Below, piece after piece: positions 43,476-52,669 of a stretch of DNA of 64,000 nucleotides. The notes under the pieces are model-generated. The model was not told the origin of the DNA and made no database searches. It saw nothing but the letters and a program-made list of their open reading frames with translations. Every line of letters starts with the position of its first letter. Position 1 is the first letter of the stretch. Position numbers and translations under genes: made by a program. Location: contig JAPLAU010000026.1 of assembly GCA_026393115.1 (NCBI GenBank), forward strand, positions 91,921 to 155,920. The letters run 5' to 3'. The DNA comes from Actinomycetota bacterium (GTDB lineage Bacteria; Actinomycetota; Actinomycetes; S36-B12; CAIYMF01).

Positions 43476-44627
43476 ATGATGTCCCCGCGAGGGCGAACGC
43501 CCCAGCGCCGAGTGCTGCGCAATGATGAGCGCATTCTCGACGCGGCGCTTGAGTTGCTGGCCGACAGCGGGTGGGGTGCGTTCACTCTGGTGGCAGTGGG
43601 GGCCCGGGCCGGACTCTCCAAACGACCCGTGCTCGACCGCTTTGCATCACGTGAGGTTCTGGCGGCCACGCTTTGGCGTCAGCGACTCGCGAGTCCGTTG
43701 ACCGATGCCCTCTTACCCCTGCTTTCAGGCGACGTCGAATCCCTCGATACTTTCCTGCGCCCGAACCCGGCACTCAACGCTGCGGCCGAACTCCTGGTCG
43801 TGCGGCAGTACGAGCCTCGCGTGCTCACGGCGGTGAACCGCACACTGTCTCCGCTGCTAGTCGATGCTCTCGACCCACCACGTCCGCGAGCCGACGCCGC
43901 ACGCACCGGCTATCTGCTCATGCTGGCTCTGGGGCTGCTCCTTGTGTGGCCGGGATCCAACTCGGTGATTCCTGACATTGTCCCGCTCGTGACCCCTATT
44001 CGAGATGCGCTGGCCCAGCGCCGCAAGCCCGTTCGACAGCCAGCCCGCAAGGCAACCCACATCGACGGCGCCTACCCATTCGACACAGACGACCCTGTGC
44101 TGGCGGGCCTGCTTCAGGCCACGCTCGAGCAAGTGGGAACCCGCGGTTTCGATGCTGCGACCACCCGCGCCATTTCCCGGGCAGGCGGCCTGACCGAGGG
44201 TTACCTGTTCAACCGGTACGCCACCAAGCTGGAGTTGGTGTTTGACGCCAGTCGCAGCAGCATCGCCGGAGGTGCAGGGCTCAATGAGCGCTTCATGGCG
44301 GGTATCGAGCGCGAGTACTCGGCGGGCATGGCCGAGGCGGTGATGCTTCGCGAGTTGATGCGGCCCGGGCGCGAGGTGCAGCGCTCGATCAACCTTGAAC
44401 AGCAGCGGCTGATGCGCCACCACCCGGCCCTGCGTGCTTCCTCTTCTGAGCAGTATCGCTCCATCGTCGAGCAGGTGCAGGGCACGTCGGCGCGTTGGCG
44501 CGAAAGCTCTCTTGACGCCGATTCATATGTGGGTCTCTCGGTGGGTTTCGGCGCCGTGCTGCTAGCTCAACTTCATCCGACAGCCTGGAATCTGCCGTAC
44601 GACGTGGTGACCTGCGCCGCCGTCTAA
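43476..44627 (+). CDS. Tandem-domain TetR family regulator (two TetR units in one chain)
   Basis: The protein is 383 residues from ATG 43476 (or 43479), placed by the GGAGG ribosome site. The frame is open from 43284 but the extra 64 residues lack a start signal. The first HTH is around residues 18-60 (ILDAALELLADSGWGAFTLV; VGARAGLSKRPVLDRFASRE). The second begins near residue 205 (GLLQATLEQVGTRGFDAATT; ISRAGGLTEGYLFNRYATKL). A normal TetR is about 200 residues, so this is a covalent dimer-like fusion of two units that now differ widely. Its target may be the downstream giant surface-protein gene, or itself; no operator is proven. Confidence 0.82.
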   Translation: MMSPRGRTPQRRVLRNDERILDAALELLADSGWGAFTLVAVGARAGLSKRPVLDRFASREVLAATLWRQRLASPLTDALLPLLSGDVESLDTFLRPNPALNAAAELLVVRQYEPRVLTAVNRTLSPLLVDALDPPRPRADAARTGYLLMLALGLLLVWPGSNSVIPDIVPLVTPIRDALAQRRKPVRQPARKATHIDGAYPFDTDDPVLAGLLQATLEQVGTRGFDAATTRAISRAGGLTEGYLFNRYATKLELVFDASRSSIAGGAGLNERFMAGIEREYSAGMAEAVMLRELMRPGREVQRSINLEQQRLMRHHPALRASSSEQYRSIVEQVQGTSARWRESSLDADSYVGLSVGFGAVLLAQLHPTAWNLPYDVVTCAAV

Positions 44628-44684
44628 GGCCATTCTCAAATCCGGCGAAAATCCAGTGCCGCAATAAAAAGTCCCGGGTGCTAT

Positions 44685-44699
44685 TGTCCGGATTGGACA
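44685..44699 (+). promoter_or_regulatory. Short inverted repeat upstream of the giant secreted protein
   Basis: TGTCC and GGACA face each other across 5 bases, about 20 bases before the start codon. It is a possible operator for a dimeric regulator such as the double TetR encoded just upstream. Confidence 0.25.
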
Positions 44700-44719
44700 C
44701 AGCCACCGGTAGGAGAGTC

Positions 44720-47700
44720 ATGACGATCCGACGCGCGACTTCAGCATTGCTCAGTGCCGCCCTTGCGGCCTCCGCTCTCGCGACGGTGGGGTTTGTGACC
44801 TCTCCGGCGACGGCGACTACTGCCTGCCGGGCGGGCGCAACCGCTATTACGTCCGGCTCGACGCTGGTCTGCCAAGAGCGGATCGACGCATCGGGCACGT
44901 GGACGCCACCCGCGGGCGTGAGCCTGGTGGACGTGGCAGTCGTCGGCGCGGGTGGTGGTGGTGGCGGCGGTGCCTACCGTTACTCGCCCTTCCAGTCCGC
45001 GGGCGGCAGTGGAGGCGGTGCCGGCTCAGTCACAGTCAAGCGGAACATCTCCGTGAGCAGTAGTGTGCCCATCACCATCGGTGCCGGAGGCACGGCTGGT
45101 CTTCGCGGCTTCCCAGCGGCCGGCTCTGGCGGCGCTGGTGAGTCCTCGCACTTCGGCACTGTGACGGCCCTCGGTGGCGTGGGGGGCCAAGGCGCGATCG
45201 GAGACGGCACGGTAACCCGGGGCGGGGGCTCGGGTCGCACACTCAACGGCACCACAGTCACCTCCACCGGCGGCACGAGTCTGAGCCGGAGCAACGAGAC
45301 GGTGGGCGGCGGTGGCGCCGGTGCCGGCTCCCCGCAGGCCGGCCCCTCCACGAACGCGGCGCTGTACTTGAGCGAGCTGCGAAACGGAGACGGGGGTAAT
45401 GGCGTCAATTTGGTCAGCACCGGCGGGCTCTTTGCGATTGGCCCGGACCAGTGGTTCGCGGGTGGTGGCGCCGGAGGATTGTCGGCAGTGGGTCAGTACT
45501 CCGCCAACCCCGGCTACTACGGCGGCGGACCCGGTGTGTGGGCGGGCATGAACCCCACGGGCATCGCCAACACCGGTGGTGGTGGCGGCGGTGGTGGCTA
45601 CCGCTACAGCTTGGGCAATGCCGACGCGGGCGGCGCAGGTGGGTCGGGTGTCGTGGTGGTGCGCTGGACACCCCCGCCGGTAGTGGAGGCCCCCGATGGT
45701 GCGGGCCTCATTAACGGCCGCTTCGACCAGACGCTGCGGGTTGCGCAGCAGACCGGGGCAGCCCCTTTCACCTGGTCACTCGAGTCAGGTTCGCTGCCCG
45801 CCGGCCTGGCGCTGAGCGCGGGCGGGGTCATCTCGGGTGTTCCCACCGGCCCAGTCGGTACGTCTTACTACAGCGTGAAGGTGGTCGACTCTCGTGGAGC
45901 GGAGGCTATTGGTAGTGCGTCGATCATCGTGTCGGCACCTCTGGTCATCACAACCACGAGCGTGGCCAACGCCTTCCGAACCGTGCCATACACGGCCACG
46001 ATTGTGGCCTCGGGGGGAGCCACCCCGTACCTGTCCTTCTACGTGTCGAGCGGCAGGTTGGCGCCTGGCCTGACTATCAACGATGCCGGCGTGATCAGTG
46101 GGACTCCCACGAGCACCGGCACGTTCACCTTCAGCATCGGCGTAAGCGACTCGAAGTACGACTACGCTGCGGCTCCATTTACCATCGTGGTGACCACTCC
46201 GCCCGCATTGTCGATCACCACCGCCGCTCTGACCGCAGGTGCATCTGGCGTGGCCTACAGCTTCGCGTTGCAGGCCACCGGAGGTGTTGGGACGCACGCA
46301 TGGTCACTGGCATCGGGCACGCTACCGCCCGGTCTGACGCTCAATAGTGAGGGTCTCATCAGCGGTACGCCCACAACCTCGGGCACCTACACGTTCACGC
46401 CTCGAGTCACCGCGGGAACGACCGTCACTCGCAGTTTGACGTTGACGGTGCAGCCGCAGTTGATCATCACCACCGACACTCTGCCCACGGGTGCGACGTC
46501 CACCGCCTACTCCACCACGCTGGCTGCAACCGGCGGCACGTCGTATAGCTGGGCCGTGACTTCCGGCTCGCTTCCAGCGGGACTCACTGTGACCACCGGC
46601 GGCGTGCTTTCGGGCACTCCCACAGTGGCTGGAACCTCCACGTTCACCCTGAGCGTCACGGACAACTTCGGGCGCACCGAGAGCAAGCCGATGCAGTTGT
46701 TGGTCACGGCAAGTCCGCCCCTGGCCATCGTGACCACCACGCTGTCGGACGGCACTATCGGGCTCGGCTATGCGCAACTGCTGGAAGCCACCGGCGGAGT
46801 TGGAGCGCGCACCTGGTCGGTGAGTAGCGGACCGCTCCCCGCCGGGCTCATCCTCGATTCCGATGGCACCCTGCACGGGACGCCGACATCGGCTGGCAGC
46901 ACTGACTTCACCGTGCGCGTGGACACCGCCACCGAATCGGCAACGCAATCGCTCACCCTGGTGGTGAACCCGCAACTGGTAATCACGACCGACTCTCTTC
47001 CCGACGGTGCCACGTTGGCCGCCTACTCGACGACCCTGACAGCCACGGGCGGCTCGCCGTACACGTGGGTTCTCACCGCAGGGTTGCTGCCTGCGGGGTT
47101 GAACCTCGCTACCGACGGCACCATCTCCGGTACGCCCGGCGGTGCGGGCGTCGCCTCGTTCACGGTGACTGTCACCGACAACCTTGGGCGCACCGAGAGT
47201 AAGCGCTTCGCTCTCGGCATCTCTCAGACACCGGCGCTGACGATCACCACGAGCGCACTCGACGAGGGCGAAGTAGACGCGGCATACACAGAGATGGTCC
47301 AGGCCACCGGTGGAGTAGGCGCTCGCACATGGAGCTTGCTGAGCGGCTCGCTGCCCGCGGGCCTGAGCTTGCATTCGGACGGAACGCTGACGGGAGTTCC
47401 TACGACAGCGGGTACGAGCACCTTCACCGTCAAGGTAGTTGCGGGTGTGTCGAACACGACGAAGTCGCTCACTCTCACGGTGAGACCCCAACTGGCGATT
47501 ACCACCGTGACCGTGCCTTCCGGCGCCACCCTGGTGGCGTATTCGACGACGTTGGCGGCCACCGGTGGTACGTCGTACACGTGGGCTGTGACTGCCGGCT
47601 CCTTGCCGGTGGGACTCTCGCTGTCGAGTGCCGGAGTTCTCTCCGGCACGCCTTCGGCTGCGGGGGCGTCGACGTTCACGGCGACTGTCACCGACAACCT

Positions 47701-49348
47701 CGGCCGCACTCAGGCGCGGCCCTTCGCCCTCGACATTGCGCAGAGTCCGGCGCTGGCTGTCGTGACCACCACCCTTGACGATGGAGAGGTGGGCTTGGCC
47801 TACACCGTGGAATTGCTTGCCACAGGTGGAGTCGGCACTCACACGTGGAGTCAGGCGAGCGCGCTGCCGCCCGGTATGGCAGTGCACTCTGACGGCACTC
47901 TCACCGGAATCCCAACTGCGGCCGGATCGTATGACTTCACCGTTCAGGTGACCACCGGCACAGAGACCGTGACGCAGCCGCTCACGCTGGTCGTGCGTGC
48001 GCAACTGGCAATTACCACCGACACTCTGCCCGCAGGGGACACACTCGTTCCCTACTCACAGTCGCTCGCCGCCTCGGGCGGATCGCCGTATTCCTGGGCG
48101 ATGACGAGCGGTGCGTTGCCGGCCGGGCTCACGCTCGACTCCGATGGCACGCTGCACGGCACGCCGACGACGGCAGGTACTGCGAACTTCACCCTCACGG
48201 TGACTGACACATTCGATCGCACCGAGTCAAAGGCCTTCACCATGGTGGTGGCGCAGACACCGCCCCTCACAGTGATCACCACCTCGCTTCCCAGCGGCAC
48301 GATTGCGCAGGGATATGCCGGCACTCTGGAGGCCACCGGAGGAATCGGCGCACGCACGTGGAGCATCGTGTCGGGCTCGTTGCCGGCAGGGCTCAGCCTC
48401 GACGCGAGTGGGGCCATCACCGGCATTCCGACGGCGCTGGGTACCAGCACCTTCACAGTGCGCGTTGAGACGAGCACGGAGACCGCCGACGCGGTGGTGA
48501 GTCTCACCATCGATCAACCCGTGGCGATCACCACCAGCTCGCTCCCCGGCGTGAAGGCCGGTGGTTCGTACTCGCAACAACTGGCCGCCTCGGGAGGCGA
48601 TGGCAGTTACACGTGGTCGCTCGCTGGTGGGCAGTTGCCGGCTGGCCTCACGTTGAGCACAGCAGGCGCCATTTCCGGAACGGTCGCTACCTCCACTTTG
48701 GCCGGCACTTACCAGCTCACCATCGACGCGGTGGATGGGCGCGGTGGCTTCGACACGCGCACCTTCACGCTGGTGGTAAGCACTCCGGTGCGCGTGGTCA
48801 CCACGGCAATGCCGCCGGCTGGGTCGGTCGGCCTGTACTCGGTGACTCTGGCGGCAGCGGGGGGTACGGGTCCTTACACCTGGAGCCAGGTCGGCCCGGT
48901 GCTGCCGTCCGGCCTCACGTTGAAGACGACGGGAACGATCTCCGGTCAGCTATTCGCCACCGGAACCTTCGCGTTCCGCGTCCGCGCCACTGACTCCCAT
49001 GGCAACAGCGCGACAACGTTGCTGAGCCTCACTGTGTCAGCCACGGCAGCACAAACGCAGTCGTGCGCGACTTTCCCGTCCTCACTTCCGGTGAAGGGGA
49101 CACGCGTGGTGGCCCAGGCCGGCTGCCGCACCTCGGCGAAGCAGGTGGTGCGGGTCAGCGCCCGCTGTGTGTGGGGGATCGCTCGCGCCGGCGATCTGCG
49201 GATATGCGCGGTTCAGCGAGATGCGAACGGACGCCTGGTGGTGCGCACCTTCGGCCGGCATCCGGTGACTGTCAACGTGGTGATCTGGGCACCGGCCGCC
49301 ACCGGCTTCGGCGCCTACCGGGTTACGCACCGGTACGTGATTCGGTAG
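44720..49348 (+). CDS. Giant secreted protein: glycine-rich domain plus 13 He_PIG/Ig-like repeats
   Basis: The protein is 1542 residues from ATG 44720, chosen for the AGGAGAG ribosome site and the signal peptide that follows (SALLSAALAASALATVGFVT, cut near TATA). Residues about 55-320 are a Gly-rich domain (VDVAVVGAGGGGGGG; GAGGTAG; GGGGGYRYS). Residues about 322-1440 contain 13 consecutive putative-Ig (He_PIG/cadherin-like) repeats of 82-90 residues, each with a core like SGSLPAGLSL, then a G-x-P turn. The C-terminal about 100 residues are cysteine-containing (ATFPSSLPVKGTRV; VRVSARCVWGIARAG) and have no LPXTG or transmembrane anchor, so the protein is probably released or held non-covalently. 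Adhesion or matrix binding is the likely general role. Confidence 0.85.
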   Translation: MTIRRATSALLSAALAASALATVGFVTSPATATTACRAGATAITSGSTLVCQERIDASGTWTPPAGVSLVDVAVVGAGGGGGGGAYRYSPFQSAGGSGGGAGSVTVKRNISVSSSVPITIGAGGTAGLRGFPAAGSGGAGESSHFGTVTALGGVGGQGAIGDGTVTRGGGSGRTLNGTTVTSTGGTSLSRSNETVGGGGAGAGSPQAGPSTNAALYLSELRNGDGGNGVNLVSTGGLFAIGPDQWFAGGGAGGLSAVGQYSANPGYYGGGPGVWAGMNPTGIANTGGGGGGGGYRYSLGNADAGGAGGSGVVVVRWTPPPVVEAPDGAGLINGRFDQTLRVAQQTGAAPFTWSLESGSLPAGLALSAGGVISGVPTGPVGTSYYSVKVVDSRGAEAIGSASIIVSAPLVITTTSVANAFRTVPYTATIVASGGATPYLSFYVSSGRLAPGLTINDAGVISGTPTSTGTFTFSIGVSDSKYDYAAAPFTIVVTTPPALSITTAALTAGASGVAYSFALQATGGVGTHAWSLASGTLPPGLTLNSEGLISGTPTTSGTYTFTPRVTAGTTVTRSLTLTVQPQLIITTDTLPTGATSTAYSTTLAATGGTSYSWAVTSGSLPAGLTVTTGGVLSGTPTVAGTSTFTLSVTDNFGRTESKPMQLLVTASPPLAIVTTTLSDGTIGLGYAQLLEATGGVGARTWSVSSGPLPAGLILDSDGTLHGTPTSAGSTDFTVRVDTATESATQSLTLVVNPQLVITTDSLPDGATLAAYSTTLTATGGSPYTWVLTAGLLPAGLNLATDGTISGTPGGAGVASFTVTVTDNLGRTESKRFALGISQTPALTITTSALDEGEVDAAYTEMVQATGGVGARTWSLLSGSLPAGLSLHSDGTLTGVPTTAGTSTFTVKVVAGVSNTTKSLTLTVRPQLAITTVTVPSGATLVAYSTTLAATGGTSYTWAVTAGSLPVGLSLSSAGVLSGTPSAAGASTFTATVTDNLGRTQARPFALDIAQSPALAVVTTTLDDGEVGLAYTVELLATGGVGTHTWSQASALPPGMAVHSDGTLTGIPTAAGSYDFTVQVTTGTETVTQPLTLVVRAQLAITTDTLPAGDTLVPYSQSLAASGGSPYSWAMTSGALPAGLTLDSDGTLHGTPTTAGTANFTLTVTDTFDRTESKAFTMVVAQTPPLTVITTSLPSGTIAQGYAGTLEATGGIGARTWSIVSGSLPAGLSLDASGAITGIPTALGTSTFTVRVETSTETADAVVSLTIDQPVAITTSSLPGVKAGGSYSQQLAASGGDGSYTWSLAGGQLPAGLTLSTAGAISGTVATSTLAGTYQLTIDAVDGRGGFDTRTFTLVVSTPVRVVTTAMPPAGSVGLYSVTLAAAGGTGPYTWSQVGPVLPSGLTLKTTGTISGQLFATGTFAFRVRATDSHGNSATTLLSLTVSATAAQTQSCATFPSSLPVKGTRVVAQAGCRTSAKQVVRVSARCVWGIARAGDLRICAVQRDANGRLVVRTFGRHPVTVNVVIWAPAATGFGAYRVTHRYVIR
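46213..48525 (+). repeat. Alternating two-module super-repeat within the giant secreted protein
   Basis: Repeats 3 to 11 alternate strictly between two types. Type A has GGVGxxxWS and ends with PQLxI or similar; type B has GG(T/S)xYxW and ends TDNxGRTES. Five A and four B modules give a unit of about 170 residues (about 510 bases), so the array grew by duplicating pairs. Confidence 0.75.
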
Positions 49349-49365
49349 GCGAATCTGAGCAGCCT

Positions 49366-49626
49366 CTAGCTTCCTGCAGGCGGGTTCAGCGGAAAGACGT
49401 CGATGTCCCACCACTTCGCCATGGGCAGTGTCTTCACCACGGCCACCACGTCATCAATGTCGTCACCGAACGACTCCATGAACACGGTCTGTCGTGCCGC
49501 GGTTGCGAGGTAGAGACCGTTGATCCGTCCTTTCGCCTAGAGTTCGGCCATGCGGGTCTGCTCCTCGGGCACCACCGCCATGACGTCGGGCAAGTTCGTT
49601 CCGGGCTTGAAGGTGGCGACGACCAT
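49366..49626 (-). pseudogene. YciI/muconolactone-isomerase-like small protein gene broken by an in-frame TAG
   Basis: On the minus strand, an 86-codon frame begins MVVATFKPGTNLPDVMAVVP and ends MAKWWDIDVFPLNPPAGS. Codon 30 (plus-strand 49537-49539) is TAG, and the sequence continues in the same frame as AKGRINGLYLATAARQTVFM. The two halves together look like one small dimeric alpha-beta barrel protein of the YciI or muconolactone-isomerase type. A single base change would explain the stop. It lies at the left edge of the low-G+C island. Sequencing error or readthrough cannot be excluded. Confidence 0.72.
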
Positions 49627-50180
49627 GAACGGCTTCAGCTTCCGGTCAGTCGAATCTGGTCGGAAGAAACGCTAAGACTCAGAACGGCGAGAAGGGGTCA
49701 GTCCAAACCCACGAATTGGTACTACGGGGAGGCCGGAAGACCAGATTTCCCCTGAGACCGGGGGTTCAGGCGGTTGGGACTATCGACGGCTTCTCCAAGC
49801 TCGTCGCTGCAGAAAACTAGTTGGACCGTCCTCGGCGGACGATTTCTCGCATCGGGTGGGATCTCCAGCTCATGGGTTTCGTATCAGCGATGACGGCATT
49901 ATGGATTGAGGCAGTGTCAACTGAGCGAACGTGGTCGCTGGCGGTCGACAGGCCGCTCGACCATCCGCAGAAGACAGTTAACTGAGCCCAGTGGGAGTGG
50001 CCAAAATCGCTGCACGTCAAGAAATATTGGGAAAGTGCTTGCTTCCTATTGCTGACCTTCATATGGTATGGACAATCGGTTGCGCGATCATCTAAAGGTT
50101 GAACCTTTTTGGTGGGTCTTGTTTGTGTCGGTGACACCTAACTGCTCGTTCTAATTATTTGGAGAGGCAGGAGTCGGGGA
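49627..50180. other. Gene-free left flank of the low-G+C island
   Basis: The 554 bases hold no convincing gene. A 106-codon minus-strand frame (49817-50137) has no family resemblance. G+C drops visibly after about 49990. The right part contains a perfect AAAGGTT-G-AACCTTT palindrome and the purine-rich ribosome site (GGAGAGGCAGGAG) of the permease gene. Confidence 0.5.
50094..50108 (+). promoter_or_regulatory. Perfect palindrome upstream of the island permease gene
   Basis: AAAGGTT-G-AACCTTT, 7-base arms around one base, 73 bases before the permease start. This is a good size and symmetry for a GntR-type operator, although its sequence differs from the repeats near the gntR gene. Confidence 0.45.
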
Positions 50181-51692
50181 ATGTCATCACTAGACGAGCT
50201 TGGCGAAATTGTGGGACCTGAGGGTGGACTCAAGCGAGCATTGTCAGCGCTTGGAAATGGCACCCTCACCTTTGCCGGTGTGGGGGTATTTGGCGGCCTG
50301 TTTGCGCTCTACGGTTTTTCGCTCGGAGCTGTGGGTGGCTCGGAGTTCTGGGGATGGATAGTGGTCGGAGTCAGTGTTGGCGCGATGGTTCTGGTGTTTG
50401 CAGAGTTAGCCAGCAAGTACCCGTTCGCTGGAAGTATGTACCAGTGGCCCACGGTCATTGCAGGCAAGAAGATTGGTTGGTGGGTTGGCTGGATCTATGC
50501 GTGCGCACTGTTCCCATTGATGACGGCCTACTACGTCAGTCTCCCTCCTTTGATTTATCCATTGTTTGATATCGAACCTGAGTTTGCGACTACCGCCACG
50601 ATCATGACGATTGCGGCAGTGATTTCAGTTATTTGGAACTTGATCCGCATCGGTTTCCTCGGTCGAGTAGCCCAGTGGGTAATGGTACTTGAGGTGTCGG
50701 TCGTCTTTATTGTCTGCCTGGCGACTTTGATTCTTGGCGCTAAGCACTTCGGCAATTTGACTCAGACTGCGACGGTAACGGCGGACGCTGCCGGAAGCAT
50801 GATTGTTGTGCCCCTGAATTCCTTTGGTGAGTGGTGGCCACTCTTCATTGGCGCCGGCATATTCAACGCACTGTGGGTTCAGTACACCTTCGAAAACGGA
50901 GGAACTCTCGGCGAGGAGACTCTGGACGCCGAGCGAAATGCTCCCAAGGGAGTCATCGGAGCTTACCTCTTCGTAATCCTTTGCGGTTTCGTCTTCTACC
51001 TGTGTTTGACTCCCTCAATCCCAGATATGAATGCTGCGATGCTGGGAGGAGCGCCTGCGGGTGATGCGATCTTGTCGGTACTGCCGCTCGGCGTTTACAA
51101 GCTCTTTCTGCTGGCAGTCTCACTTGGCTTGATAGTCGCAACTGCAACGATGTTCACCGGAGCTGTACGCCACATCTACGGTATGGCGCGCGATGGCCAG
51201 ATCCCTTTCCCCAAGACGATGTCCCGGACACTCAAGGATGGCTCGCCGTGGGCGGCAACACTGCTTGTTGGCGCGCTCTCCCTCGTCCCGCTGTTCATAT
51301 TCCGCGCCTCTACAGCGGCGATTGTCGGGGGTGCCACAGCGGCGATGTATCTCGCCTACTTCTTGGTTTTGCTGCTAGTACTCGTCTACCGATTCCGCGG
51401 CTGGCCGCGGGTTAAGCCGGTGTTTGCGCTGGGACGATGGGGGCGGCTCGTGAACATCGTGGCGGTCATTGGAACTGGTCTGACCTTCCTAAATCTCATG
51501 TGGCCACGCCCAGCAACCAATCCAACGTACGCGCAGGCAACTGGCTCCGAAGGTTCAATGCTCTATGACATTCCGCTAGCTTGGCTGCTCATCGGAGTGC
51601 CGTTGCTGTGCGGAGCGATCTTCTACGCTTTCTGGAACAAGCGAATCCTCAATCACCCGATGGCCATCGATGCGTTTGACCCCCAGCAATAG
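50181..51692 (+). CDS. APC superfamily amino acid/choline permease
   Basis: This 503-residue membrane protein has about 12 hydrophobic helices. The first helix opens GVGVFGGLFALYGFSLGAVGG, and the consensus region FAELASKYPFAGSMYQWP of the amino acid/choline transporter branch follows. It imports an amino acid, choline-like amine or betaine by cation symport. It heads a three-gene plus-strand group (permease, kinase-like, SDR) with gaps of 17 and 12 bases. With the demethylase genes downstream, an N-methylated substrate is likely, but specificity is not visible. Confidence 0.9.
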   Translation: MSSLDELGEIVGPEGGLKRALSALGNGTLTFAGVGVFGGLFALYGFSLGAVGGSEFWGWIVVGVSVGAMVLVFAELASKYPFAGSMYQWPTVIAGKKIGWWVGWIYACALFPLMTAYYVSLPPLIYPLFDIEPEFATTATIMTIAAVISVIWNLIRIGFLGRVAQWVMVLEVSVVFIVCLATLILGAKHFGNLTQTATVTADAAGSMIVVPLNSFGEWWPLFIGAGIFNALWVQYTFENGGTLGEETLDAERNAPKGVIGAYLFVILCGFVFYLCLTPSIPDMNAAMLGGAPAGDAILSVLPLGVYKLFLLAVSLGLIVATATMFTGAVRHIYGMARDGQIPFPKTMSRTLKDGSPWAATLLVGALSLVPLFIFRASTAAIVGGATAAMYLAYFLVLLLVLVYRFRGWPRVKPVFALGRWGRLVNIVAVIGTGLTFLNLMWPRPATNPTYAQATGSEGSMLYDIPLAWLLIGVPLLCGAIFYAFWNKRILNHPMAIDAFDPQQ

Positions 51693-51709
51693 GTAGAGAG
51701 ATTAATCAG

Positions 51710-52657
51710 GTGGCCGACATTGAGGATGAGCGACTCACGCAGAAGATGACCCTGCTGAATGAGGCGATTCCGTTCTTCAAGGGAAAAGAACTCGCTTGGA
51801 GCCAACTTTTCGGCGGCCTCGCTCACGTCACCTTTCTTGTTACCACTGCCGATGGTGATCGATACGTGGTCAAGTTCTTGACTCAGGAGATGGACGACTT
51901 CGGGTTGATGATTCCGATCGTCGATCTCATCAGAAACACGATTGCGGCCGGCCACTCCGGCATTGGGGCTCGTGTCCTTCACTCCATGGTTGACATTCCG
52001 GCGATTGTCCTCGAGTACATCGATGGCGTCACATTGACTCCGGCCGAACTTTCATTACCGCATAACATTCCTCGACTGGGATCTGCTGTTCGTGAACTCC
52101 ATCAGGGTGCATCTCGAATGAACAATGAGATTGATATTTTCAAATTTCTTGGTGACTATTTGCAGCTTGTGAAGAAGTTCAAATTGACCACGCCGGACGG
52201 GTTACTCGATAGTTTGCCGTTGATTCGAAATATTGAGCAAGCACTCGCTCATAATCTTATGACCCCGGTGCCAAGCAATAACGACTTACTGGCCCGCAAT
52301 GTCATGGATGATGGCCGGATTCGACTCATCGATTACGACTTTAGTGGCATGAATGATCCGATGTTCGACGTGGGCGACCTCGCGATGGAAGGCGACTACA
52401 ACGCTGACCAGACCGCACGCCTTTGCGAGGCCTACTTCGGTCATACCGATCACGTGCAGTACGCGCGAGCACGTCTGTATGGCATCTGCGCTCAATACAC
52501 GTGGGCTCTGCTATTTCTGGGTATGGGTGCGTTACTTAGTGATATGCCGGATCAAACCTTCGACTACTACGCCGAGGCGGAGTCTCGTTGGAAGTGGACT
52601 GGGAACAAGTTGGACGCCGATGATCTAGTTGGGATTATTGCGGCCGCGAGCAGCTAG
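51710..52657 (+). CDS. Choline/ethanolamine-kinase-like phosphotransferase (APH fold)
   Basis: The 315-residue GTG-start protein has an N-terminal lobe with YVVKFL (ATP-contact Lys) and the catalytic loop VPSNNDLLARNVM, where choline kinases have a similar HND-loop; here Ser-Asn replaces the usual Cys-His before the catalytic Asp. The metal motif is IRLIDYDFSGMNDPMFDVGDL. The WKWTGNKL region near the end is also kinase-like. It probably phosphorylates a small alcohol, amine or sugar taken up by the permease encoded 17 bases upstream. Because the catalytic loop lacks the usual His, activity needs proof. G+C is lowest here, around 45% in parts. Confidence 0.8.
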   Translation: MADIEDERLTQKMTLLNEAIPFFKGKELAWSQLFGGLAHVTFLVTTADGDRYVVKFLTQEMDDFGLMIPIVDLIRNTIAAGHSGIGARVLHSMVDIPAIVLEYIDGVTLTPAELSLPHNIPRLGSAVRELHQGASRMNNEIDIFKFLGDYLQLVKKFKLTTPDGLLDSLPLIRNIEQALAHNLMTPVPSNNDLLARNVMDDGRIRLIDYDFSGMNDPMFDVGDLAMEGDYNADQTARLCEAYFGHTDHVQYARARLYGICAQYTWALLFLGMGALLSDMPDQTFDYYAEAESRWKWTGNKLDADDLVGIIAAASS

Positions 52658-52669
52658 GAAGGAGCACGA

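Noticed and set aside
46322..48004. A 560-codon open frame antisense to the repeats of the giant secreted protein
   Set aside because: Its composition (Arg/Gly/Ser-rich, repetitive) is just the complement of the Ig-repeat coding sequence. There is no start signal and no family resemblance.
49817..50137. A 106-codon minus-strand frame in the left flank of the island
   Set aside because: It has no recognisable family, no ribosome site and an unusual residue mix; it spans the palindrome upstream of the permease.
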